Part shown: in pieces, positions 54,853 to 64,000 of the stretch
Position numbering within the stretch: position 1 is the first letter of the stretch
Layout: each line of letters starts with the position of its first letter
Source: Tridacna crocea
Lineage: Eukaryota > Mollusca > Bivalvia > Cardiida > Cardiidae
Assembly: GCA_943736015.1 (NCBI GenBank)
Contig: OX031061.1
Coordinates: forward strand, 58,968,192-59,032,191
DNA length: 64,000 nucleotides
Direction of reading: 5' to 3'
The notes under the pieces: model-generated
Databases searched by the model: none
What the model was told of the DNA's origin: nothing
The model's input: the letters and a program-made list of their open reading frames with translations, nothing else
Position numbers and translations under genes: made by a program

Positions 54853-56929
54853 GTAAATATATATTTTCATTGTAATAAAAATTTATACAATAAAATTTAT
54901 CAAACTTTGAATTTCGACCCTTCTTCACTGTAAACGATCGAAATAGCATCCTCCAAAAGTGAGTGAATTGTTTATCATATCAGTTTCGCATTCACAATGA
55001 TCTAAAAAATGAATGACTAGAGGAATGAGAAGGGTTCCCTGGCCAGTGAGGGTTGTGTAACGGGGATTTGTTACAAGTCACCTGGGCGTATCATTTTCAG
55101 ATCCATTCATACTTTTATGTATTGCGAAATAGAAATCAGTATTATGAACCTGATTTACATATAGGTCATATATAAGCAAGCATCATGTAGGTCACTTAAT
55201 TTACATATAAGCAAGCATCATGTACCTTATCAATGACATCTTGTACAGTCTATTGCTGTGAAAGTGGACAAGTTCAAATTGAGATGGTAGAGCTTCTGCG
55301 CTTTGAGTCAAAGTTGCCATATAATGACTGAATTAAGATTTCTAACAGTAAGGAGGTGTTTTTCTGTGAGGCAATTTCAGGCAACTGTGGATTTTTTTTG
55401 TTTATATTGAGTCTGGCTCAAACTGGATACCTATAGACTAGCTTAGCTCGGCTAAAAATTAATCATATAGCGCTGAGAGGATTGACGTGAAAACCTTGGA
55501 TATACATTCACTGAATACTTGCGACATACGCTCATTGTCAATATGAATTATCGTAGTCTGTTATTTGAAGAAACACATTTCCAATTTCAAAGACATTTTT
55601 TAAATAGCTCTGGATCTCGAAAGGCCTGGTTGTAAATCCTTTACGGAGTATTCTTGTATTTTAGCACCCTAGGGAATAATCCGTTTGGAAATGTTGTGGG
55701 AAAAGGACAATAAATTATGCTTGTAACCCAAAGTGTCCTTCTTCTTTTTCTCACAATAGTTTCTGCTTGTTCAAAAACTTATCTTTTCGATTGACCCACA
55801 TTTGATTTGTCAACTGGCAATGCTTTTAATATGGTTTTACATTTTGTCACATGATAAATATTTAAAGTATCGGAATTATAAACCGTATGTTTCAAGAAGT
55901 GTATTTAGTAGCCTCACAGTGGTGGAAACAACACATGTCTCTTGTCCCGGTACAAGTATTTATCTATTGATTGTTAGTAACTTAACTATGCTGCAGCGTG
56001 ACTAGTATACCATCAAACGTTGTGTATTATTGATTCAAATCAAATTAGTCTTTCCGTATTATGAAAAAAAGGGGTCCAATTAAAGAGAGAAATGGAACCG
56101 AAACAAAATGAAACCAAACTGAACGAAAAGCAACCAGACGGAAGGAATCGAAAAGATATGGAACAAAATTTAGCCTTGATTATTATTATCATTATCATTC
56201 TTACTTTACCATTTTTCTACTGTACCTTATATTACTGTATTATCCCACGTTTTATGTGAAGTACACAAGTAAAATTGCTGAAATTTTGAGGTTATTGTCA
56301 TTCGTGGTTGGCAGTATTGAAAATTCTGTCAGAATCGGAATTAGTCTAAACGGCAATCCATATCCAGGACCTGTGGTTTCGGAACATACACAAGCTCAAA
56401 TATTTGCTGTTTTTAAGAGTTTGGATAGAAAGGAAATTCTTTTGTCTTTCTATTCTTTTGTACATCCATTATTTTATTGCATTACTTTATCAAGGCCCAG
56501 GCATACATGAATGAAATAGAACTAGAATCCAAACCTTATCAGAAACATCAAAGGAAATGATAACGACCAAGTTTAGAAAAAAAAATATATATATATATTT
56601 TATAACTGAAGAAAAACACTCTTATCCGAATGATGGCTATGACTGACCCAGGCGTTCCGGGCTCCAGTATTTTTACATGTTGAAAAAAGGGGAACGTTTC
56701 GTAAAGTGAACAGGAAAAATTCTTTGTAACCTTTGAAATTTACACAGAGATATATGTGTGGTAAATTTAAATGCCGTTATAGTTTGCAAAAAAGGTCAGA
56801 TAATCCCCAGCTAAAAGACAGGTAGGCTTATTCAACGCATAGTTCGACTATCGGTGATTGTAAGGGATACACATATCAGGTCTGCATCTGATTGGAAGTA
56901 TTTATGTTAAGAATTCCAGAACAATTACT
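54853..56929. other. Intron/spacer with a MITE relic
   Basis: An eroded family B MITE spans about 55636-55863 (tgttgtgggaaaaggac ... ttttctcacaatag). An open frame at 56256-56510 contains SLNGNPYPGPVVSEHT, faintly like the start of an Ig domain, but its possible acceptor does not fit phase 1 and the key cysteine is absent. Confidence 0.4.
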
Positions 56930-57120
56930 GAGAGAGCCGTGTTGGAGGCCAACAACCAAGATGGTGCAGCCTCAGCGCAAATGGCTAGGAATCTTTGGAA
57001 GCAATATGGACAGACCGGCAAAACTACGCGTCACAAATCGAGCCTAAGACCACCATAGCGTGAATAAGTACCCATGAGACCGCTTTCGAACAGCAACAAC
57101 ACAAGCAGCTCGGGATCCAG
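56930..57120 (+). pseudogene. Possible Tc1/mariner-like transposase fragment
   Basis: One frame reads AQMARNLWKQYGQTGKTTRH and goes on through KSSLRPP. This resembles the helix-turn-helix end and the RLWxRYxQTG...RPRSGRP linker of Tc1-like transposases. Stops follow, and no catalytic DDE region was found. The similarity is short and could be chance. Confidence 0.35.
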
Positions 57121-58122
57121 TCAGTTCAGTTTTTTTCCTCTTCTATCATTCGGACGTTACTTTTTCAAGAATGAGTATAATTACGGAAGCAATAAGTTGT
57201 TTTGCCACATATCTGTATAGGCCCTCAAAGTGGACCGCGATAAGGAGTGAATTAAAGATTATTATCACCTTGACCGGTTTATAGCTACAGCTGCAGCTGC
57301 TGTCACATTTGGTACTCTCAACTGCCAGATTTACATCCAGCAAGTGTGGAGTCGTTTGGCTGATAACAGTTTGGAAGGATGTCGCCCTTGCTTCGGCTCG
57401 GTTTTGACGCTCTGTCATCGCTGTTATATAGGACAAAGGGTTTTGGAACTCGTAGACTGAACAAGACAGCGTTGTCAACGAAGACAATTGTTTTCCCTAA
57501 GAGTCGCAGTTTGTACTGTCTCGGTTAAATGGCCGTGTTTTCAACGACACTTTGCTCTCCCCCCATCCCCCAACCAAAATAAAAAATGCTTTTTTGTTGT
57601 TTGAAAGCATTTGGAAAAGAAAGACGATTATTCTAAATTTTATTGCAAAACCACATTTATTGAAATATAACTGAACGAACAACTTTCAAATACCAAGCTA
57701 TAACACACAGACATTCATAATCATTCAAACGAAAGGAGCAACAGGAAGAGGTACATTACATTTACAGCAACTAGTCATTCCGTTTCATAAATTAGTTGAC
57801 GTTTCGAGCATTATTCTATGGTTTTTGTTGTAATACTTATGAGAGGATTTATATTCTATTCTCTTTCACTAAGACGATTATGTATGACTGTTAATGGCAT
57901 TTCGCTTGGTTCAAACTATTGTTTGTTGTCTCCACTACGTTGATAAATAAACGTTCATTCCAAATCAGTGTAGTTCTTATAATCAACTCAAGTCACTAAA
58001 CATATGTCCATTACAAAGGTTTTCAGAACATACACCTGTAAAAAAAATGTTGGTAAACTATTTAAGTGATCACACACAATATAAATAATTAATTTTCATC
58101 CAATAAAGATAAAGGAGGTGTT
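57121..58122. other. Spacer
   Basis: A minus-strand open frame of 113 residues at 57146-57487 shows no known domain. Nothing else is recognised. Confidence 0.35.
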
Positions 58123-58319
58123 AATTAACGCTTTACCGGACAACAAAATATTAGATTCGTCTATTTTGAAAACATGTGCTGTCTACAATCTAGACGTTGC
58201 TGCAATTATCAGATTTGTCTTAAAAAGGGTATAACATATCTAAGGAAAATGAGAAAAAGTTTTCAAAAGTCTATCCATCAAAATCGGTAAAGCACGGGAT
58301 TGCATGGTAAAGAGTTGAA
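58123..58319. mobile_element. Family B MITE, eroded
   Basis: ttaacgctttaccggacaac at the left and gcatggtaaagagttgaa at the right. The palindromic core is largely lost. Confidence 0.6.
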
Positions 58320-58320
58320 T

Positions 58321-61300
58321 TGTTGTGGCGCCGCTTGAGCGGTGGCACTATATTTTTATTCGGTTTCGTAAAGTGCCTATGGAGGCAGCCATATTGAACT
58401 GGTTCCATGCTTTGTTTTACAATCCATCTTTATCTATTGTACTTTGATTACCAGATCGGGGCCCATATTAACTTTTTTATTTATTTGTGGAATTTTTTTT
58501 TCATATATAATATATTGTACTTTCATTGTTAGATGAATAAAAACCGGGATCGTAGACAAATTAACATTTTCCTTTCGAAAAATAATAAAGATGCATATCG
58601 AGAAGTCACGTGATAAAAGATTATCTGTCACAAATTTTCGAAGCCACCATTTTAAATATCTTACGCTGGAAGAGGTTAAGAGGTATTTTCAAGCTCTTTG
58701 ACCCTAGAGTACCCTATGTGGTACTTGTGACCCCAGTTATATTGTTGTTCTAGTATTGTATTGATTGTAAAAATATTGTTTTCCTTTCGCGATCGTGTTT
58801 TTAAGACCAGTTAACTGTAACTAGGTCAATGTTGTCCCAGTGTGCCTGACATGACTGGTATCAAACAACTCCTCTAGTCTATATAGATATACGGTATCAT
58901 ACAACTCTTCTAGTCTATATAGATATAATAAGAACTTCATTCAAGTCTTAATTATATCTATAAAGAGGGGTTGTATGATACCAGACATATATGTGTTAGA
59001 GTGTCAGATTTAGCACAATCCTGTAACAGACTTTTTCTTTCGTTAATGTATGGTAATTCTTTGGCGACAAATGTTTGTTTGCGTAGACAAAAATCTTAAA
59101 AGGGCGACGATTTTCTCCACATATACAAATATTGGATGGTAAACGTGACAAAATGAGTTACGTGATCAACAATGTGATTCCTACTGAGCTGTCAAACGAT
59201 CACGTGATTTCTATAAAGGGTTATTACGGCTCAATGTATTGTGCCCTGTTGCAGAAATAACTGGTTTGCGGCGCCATTGATGTTCAGCATCAATATTTTC
59301 TTGTATATACTTTTGATATGTTGTTGGCTGTCAAATTGACATGTAGTATACTGATGAAACGTCTTTAAAACTGTGCTCCTTTTTTCTTGCCGACAGCAAG
59401 CTACCTGCAATTTATTTCTATATGCTATGACCTAGCATGGAATTATGAACAAATTCGCACTCTTTATTAATATTATAACACATATTGTATTATTTGAGGT
59501 ATTTATGCTGGTTATGTTGCCAATCAAGTTTGAATTGATAAGAAAGTTTTGAAAAAGAAAAAAAATACTGGGGTACTTGAATCAAACAGAATCATCAGCT
59601 ATGATATCATTGAAATAAACTCTCTTCATGTTTTTCCGAAGCCCTTTTCTGATTTATTTGTTGGGCGCATCAACCAAATTACTGTTCCCAAGGAGGGCGT
59701 GCCAAACACGCAGAAAGGTCATTTGTTTCAGTGTATAATTGTTTCACATGAAAAAAAGAGGTTGAATGTAAATAGACTAAATGCAAGTACATACAAAAAA
59801 ATCTGACATTAAATGTTCCAGAGTGAATTGATTAAGGCGCTTTATAAACGGTAAATGATAATCAAATCATTGTTGTCCAAACAAGCATTCTGATTCTCAC
59901 AACAAAATGTGGACTTTTCGTACCCATCTTCTTAGCATCTAAGCTTGATTCAAAGGAGGAGGGGGGAAGGACTATCAAAAACAAAGCTATTAGATTTTAC
60001 AGTGTTTTGAAATTATTTTCACAACAGTTTTCGTGGAAATACTGGGACAAACATAATCCAGGCACCGAACTTTTAGCGTCACTGATAGCTGCTGTATAAT
60101 TGCAGAACATTAGAATGACGATAATCCAGTTTAACAGTAATAGGCACAATCTTCGTGCGTACATCTGTTATCAGATTCAGTACTTTTGCATTGATTGCAA
60201 TCACATGGGTGTTAAATTGTTTTTCTTTTATCTACTAGTCCGGCAGTGCGAGTCAGTGTAAAAAGGTAATTCACTCTGCAGAATTTTTAACTCGCTCCTG
60301 TTTTTTCTTTTCGTGAAATATTCATCCTATAAAAAAATAAATCATTGTTCCATTATACTTACGCGTAATTTTGATCTAAAATAAATCTCAAGAAATACGA
60401 TCATGTCTGATTTTTAGCTTCATTCAATTGCCTGTTAATCAATATCATGCCAAGAGAGGAATTAATTTTTGGAAGGGTAGACTAATGTAAACAAACAGTG
60501 TTCCCAACACCGCTACTGAAATAAGGTTATCTGCATTGTTAAATTTTCTGAGCACATAACTTACCGTTCGAGGGCAGAATCAACCTAACTTGTTTACGCA
60601 ATTATCTACATAACATTTTTTTTGCAATGCATCTATAGTGATTCAATCAATCTAATGAAAAATAGGTCATGCCCCTTCTTCGGTGTAGTTTTAGAAAAGC
60701 ACTGAACCAGTTTGGAATGCCATTGGCTATTCCCGCATAAAAAAGAAATACTAAAGCATGGACATTCGGATTTACTTCGAGTCATCCTGAAGTCGTTGCT
60801 GAATACCCAGTATATAATGCAAAATCATAGCGTGGCTTTCAGAAATTATGGGCGGCGACTAAATTTCGTACGTGATACCCGATTGGTTCTCTGTAGAGGT
60901 TTGATGCAGATTGGGCGTAGCGAAACTAACATTGTATTGTGTGTATGCATGTAATGGTTTGTAAATGGACAAAACATTAAACAAGAAAATTTTGATGAAT
61001 AACATCAATGGCACCGCAAATCAGTTGTTTCTGAAATAAGGCACATTACAGCATTTCAAATTGTGAAAAAATTGGTGAGAAATGAACTTAGAAGCCCTAA
61101 ACAATCCTTAGAATCCGACTTAAAACTTAAAAAAAGAAAGAGGCAATAATGGTAAGACGCAATCATAGCCATTCTTCGGCGAAATTTAACATAAGTTCAA
61201 TTGGAGCTGTGCACAAAAGCAGTTGTCTTTCGGCAAACATCAAAAGAAAATAGTTGTAAAGCTTGGTTCTACATTACCAAATTGATATTAAAAACTGGGT

Positions 61301-61528
61301 TATGAAATTACCAAAGTTGGTACAAAATGATCAAAGTTAGTACGAAATAACCAAAATAAAAAGTATAGGTGGGTAAGAATGACCAAAATTGTACGAAATG
61401 GCCTAGGTACGAAATGATCTTATTACGAAATGACTAGAAGCCGAGTAAACATTAAGGCTGCGTCCATAGGTACTTTTCAATAGCGAATAAAAATATAGTG
61501 CCGCCGCTCATGCGGCGCCACAATAACA
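58321..61528. mobile_element. 3.2-kb segment bounded by ~70-bp inverted repeats
   Basis: The left end ttgtggcgccgcttgagcgg, tggcactatatttttattcg and gtgcctatggaggcagcc is matched in inverse orientation at 61456-61528 (ggctgcgtccataggtac, cgaataaaaatatagtgccg, ccgctcatgcggcgccacaa). The match is roughly 85% by eye. Both ends contain a GC hairpin. The interior has small open frames (59549-59806, 60712-60954) without recognised domains and a foldback at 58857-58983. No target duplication is evident, so this may be a non-autonomous transposon or two inverted copies of a short repeat. Confidence 0.55.
58857..58983. repeat. Foldback with tandem-duplicated left arm
   Basis: ggtatcaaacaactcctcta and ggtatcatacaactcttcta are tandem ~36-bp copies that both continue gtctatatagatata. 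The inverse, attatatctataaagagggg then ttgtatgatacc, closes the foldback at about 58983. Confidence 0.8.
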
Positions 61529-61721
61529 GATGTAAAAGTCCGTTTGATTAGCAGTTCTCCGTCTGAAAATAAGGTTTTTATGAGCATGTTTGATACATAT
61601 ACACAAAGAAAAGCAGTATTCTGATTTTATTAAAATATATATGTACGTCATCAAAATCATCAAAAAATAATGCTTCGTCTTCATTCGAATATGTTACTTG
61701 TACTCTAATTTGATTTATAAG
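61529..61721. other. Short spacer before the Ig exon
   Basis: AT-rich, ending in a weak acceptor (tttgatttataag). Confidence 0.4.
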
Positions 61722-62078
61722 ATATGATCTTTAATGGTACCAAAAATACCTACTATTATCATATTCCAAACGGCTGTGGTATTCTTTACAAGGGACCAGA
61801 ACGGATAAAACCTGATCACGAAGTAGTGCTGAAATTTTACCCAACAAAAAGAGACGAATATATTCGACAACTAATAGATAAAACCGACGATTGTATGGGG
61901 CAATTTGGCTGTCCAGTTAACGAAGCGTGGTAAGAGGAAGAGTCTGCAGAGTACAATTCCGTGTACTTGTGTAGATTTAGAAATTTTTCGTCCAAAATGG
62001 AAGGGAAGTATCTGATCCAATGTACAAATAGGTCAAGTCATAACAATGCCACCAACGATGTCAAGCTTATTATATCAG
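61722..62078 (+). pseudogene. Ig-like exon with an in-frame stop
   Basis: Between acceptor ...tttataag and donor tcag|gtatga the phase-1 frame runs 119 codons with a single TAA at 61931-61933. Before the stop: IFNGTKNTYYYHIPNGCGIL and a DDCMGQFGCPV cysteine pair. After it, in the same frame: SVYLCRFRNFSSKMEGKYLI followed by QCTN, the F-strand tyrosine and cysteine of an Ig fold, then DVKLIIS. Splice phases match the signal-peptide exons at 54354 and 54789. The lone stop suggests a recent pseudogene, a null allele or a sequence error. Three or more N-glycosylation sites (NGT, NFS, NRS, NAT) suit an extracellular domain. Confidence 0.6.
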
Positions 62079-62202
62079 GTATGAGTGAAATCTGTACGCT
62101 CAATAAGTGAATATTAATCAATGAAATTATTTTCATAATATACTAATATGTACTATTACTCTATTTCCACTTACTCGAACAGCCTTGTCTCTAGAGTCTA
62201 TT

Positions 62203-62490
62203 CCCCCCCCCCCAGACAAATGGCCCCCGGACGACTACCCCCTGCCAATTCCCCCCGAGATAATTGCCCCAAGACAGTAGCCTCCCAGAGACAATTACCC
62301 CCTGGACCATTACCCCCTGGACAACTGTCCCCAAGACAATTACCCCCTGGACAACTACCCCCCGGATGATTGCCCCCCCGACAATTACCCCCAGGAACTT
62401 ACCCCCTAGGACAATTGCCCCCATGATAATTGCCCCCCAGACAACTTCCCCCAGACAATTATCCCCCCACCCCCATGGACAATTACCCTT
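62203..62490 (+). repeat. C-rich minisatellite, ~15-16-bp unit
   Basis: Units like gacaattaccccctg recur about 18 times with variation (gacaactgtccccaa, gatgattgccccccc). Strong strand asymmetry: runs of C on the plus strand, G on the minus. It starts from a run of 12-14 C. Open frames across it are repeat artefacts. Confidence 0.9.
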
Positions 62491-62859
62491 ACCAGGATGT
62501 TCATCCCATCATATGCATATAAGGAAATTTCATAGTGAAACTCGTCAAATTTGTGAGCACTTTTCCGAGGGTTTATAATTTCTTTTTCCCAAACCGTTCT
62601 TCCTTCTCACATTCTGAATCAGAGGATTATACCAACTGAAATATTTTTCCTCGAAATATCCGCAGAACATTACACATTTAAATGCTCCTGATCCTGATTT
62701 CCTTCCTAATCCCAGCCTTACCCTAAAACAATCCACGCTGCATAAAACATGACAGAAATGAACAGTCATTGTGGAGCTTCTATAATGATGGCTTCTCACT
62801 GTCCAGAACATGACTCCCAGTGAACACAAGAATATTAAATTTGTCAAATTCAACTCTAA

Positions 62860-63390
62860 CCGTGGATCCCTGAAATTGACAGAATCTGATTTTAAGACGG
62901 CGGTTCTGGTGGCCATATTGTAAATCGCAGCTAGGCCATTTTCTACAGGAACTCCCAACATACATAGAAAAAATCAATATGAAAAAAGATTTTCCCTGAA
63001 GTTTACGGAATATGATTTCAAGATGGCGGATCTGGCAGCGATACTGTAAATCACAACGCGGCCATTTCCGAAAGAAAATATCCTCTAATCACCCCGAAAT
63101 ACAAAAAATCAAGAAAGATTTATAAGATCGGACATTTGAGTCTTCATGAAATTGACGGAATCTGATTTCAAGATTGCGGTTCTGGCGGCAATATTTTCGA
63201 AAGGAAACTTCCTCTAGCAACCCAAACATTCACACAAAAAATCAATAAGTTCGGACGTACGGTTCTCACTGAAATTGATGGAATCTGATTTCAAGACTGC
63301 TGATCTGGAGGCCATAATGTAAATTGCGACGCGGCTATTTTCGAAAAGAACCTTCCTTTAGACACTCTAAAAAATACACACAAAAAATCA
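62860..63390 (+). repeat. ~120-150-bp tandem repeat, four copies
   Basis: gaaattgacagaatctgatt and variants start at about 62872, 62998, 63149 and 63270. Each is followed by caagatggcggatctggc-like, cgcggccatttt and acacaaaaaatcaa segments. Copies differ by small indels. Confidence 0.85.
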
Positions 63391-64000
63391 AATTGATTGG
63401 ACCAGCTGCTTCCTTTTAAATGATTGGAAATGGAGAGTTTATGGCGCGACGCCGACGACGGACGGACGTAACGGGTGACTCCATAATGCCCCGCTTCTTT
63501 TGAATCGGTGGCATAAAAATCATTTATGTCGGCCAACAGAGCTCATTTACGTTTATTTCCCATGTCTACAGTTATTGTACTTTTAACCACTGTCACATCC
63601 AGACATTGGTCAAATTACAATTATAATCTAATTAATTGTAATAAATCACCGGCCTATCCCTTTTTTTTTCTTTAATCTGCCACTGACTGGTGATAAGGGT
63701 CCAGTCTTTTGACATGTTTTGATTGATCAGACTGGCAGACTGACTGATCAGTCTATAATCTGTGTTTATACTACTTGTATATATGACCTATGGTAAAAAG
63801 TATTTGCTTTTGTTTTAATCAGGTTCACGCATTTGTCAATTATTCATTAACTTACGATTACCCTTTACTAGAAGTAAGCTACGACACTTCTAAATTTTTC
63901 ACTTCTATTAAGTCCAATTTTAAATTTATTTTTACATTCTCATTCATTCATGATGCTTCATTGTCCAATGGCAGCATCATTGAATGATTCATTGATGGAT
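63391..64000. other. Right-edge spacer
   Basis: A CpG-rich piece gcgcgacgccgacgacggacggacg at about 63442-63466 looks like a dispersed-repeat fragment, and short tgatcagactg inverted motifs lie near 63725-63755. No gene is recognised. Confidence 0.4.

Noticed and set aside
56256-56510. Possible extra Ig exon (SLNGNPYPGP)
   Set aside because: The phase of the only plausible acceptor does not match the phase-1 system, the B-strand cysteine is missing and no donor closes the exon in frame.
57146-57487. 113-residue minus-strand open frame
   Set aside because: No domain, no splice context and no conserved neighbour.
62148-62578. Proline-rich open frames in three readings
   Set aside because: They come from the C-rich minisatellite and are open in several frames on both strands.

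Overview
This is a eukaryotic, animal-type window. It has introns with GT/AG borders, phase-1 immunoglobulin exons, tRNA-derived SINEs, a Helitron of the Helentron type, a Ngaro/DIRS-type tyrosine-recombinase retroelement, many palindromic MITEs and a large satellite array. AT-rich spacers crowded with foldback MITEs, Helentrons with an endonuclease tail and Ngaro elements with an SGNH domain all suit a lophotrochozoan, most likely a bivalve mollusc. That assignment is inference from style, not from a marker gene. Genes are sparse and nearly all protein similarity belongs to mobile elements.

Layout. 1-5552: decayed autonomous Helentron (zinc-finger N-terminus, HUH/Y2 Rep, PIF1-like helicase, EEP endonuclease), running off the left edge and carrying a 291-bp MITE with a 6-bp target duplication. 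6745-14215: exons of an Ig-superfamily transmembrane receptor on the plus strand (two Ig domains, a membrane segment, a tyrosine-motif tail). Its last exon holds an almost perfect 75-bp in-frame duplication of an ITIM-like motif and ends in a YxxM motif. 14216-21384: spacer with SINEs, MITEs and a possible CRE/YY1 promoter. 21385-25700: Ngaro/DIRS-like retroelement on the minus strand (gag with zinc fingers, RT-RNase H, tyrosine recombinase, SGNH hydrolase), with stops and frameshifts. 25700-39270: dense dispersed repeats plus one good candidate first coding exon at 34065-34256. 39270-39725: degenerate CTAC tract. 39740-51420: satellite of ~181-bp monomers organised as ~545-bp trimers (about 17), with a recent 1641-bp duplication inside and decayed edges. 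51420-64000: second Ig-receptor locus remnant (two tandem copies of a signal-peptide exon and one Ig exon with an in-frame stop), a 3.2-kb segment bounded by ~70-bp inverted repeats, and two minisatellites.

How it fits together. The two plus-strand Ig loci, with compatible phase-1 borders and duplicated leader and tail exons, look like part of a locally duplicating family of membrane receptors with inhibitory-type tails. Most other sequence comes from TTAA-targeting palindromic MITEs (more than 20 copies in two families). An insertion into one of two related SINE copies supports the TTAA target. At several places the MITE is joined at the same junction to a SINE-like tail, so the joined unit seems to have spread together.

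Coordinates of exons and domain segments were read by eye. Repeat borders are approximate unless a target duplication fixes them.
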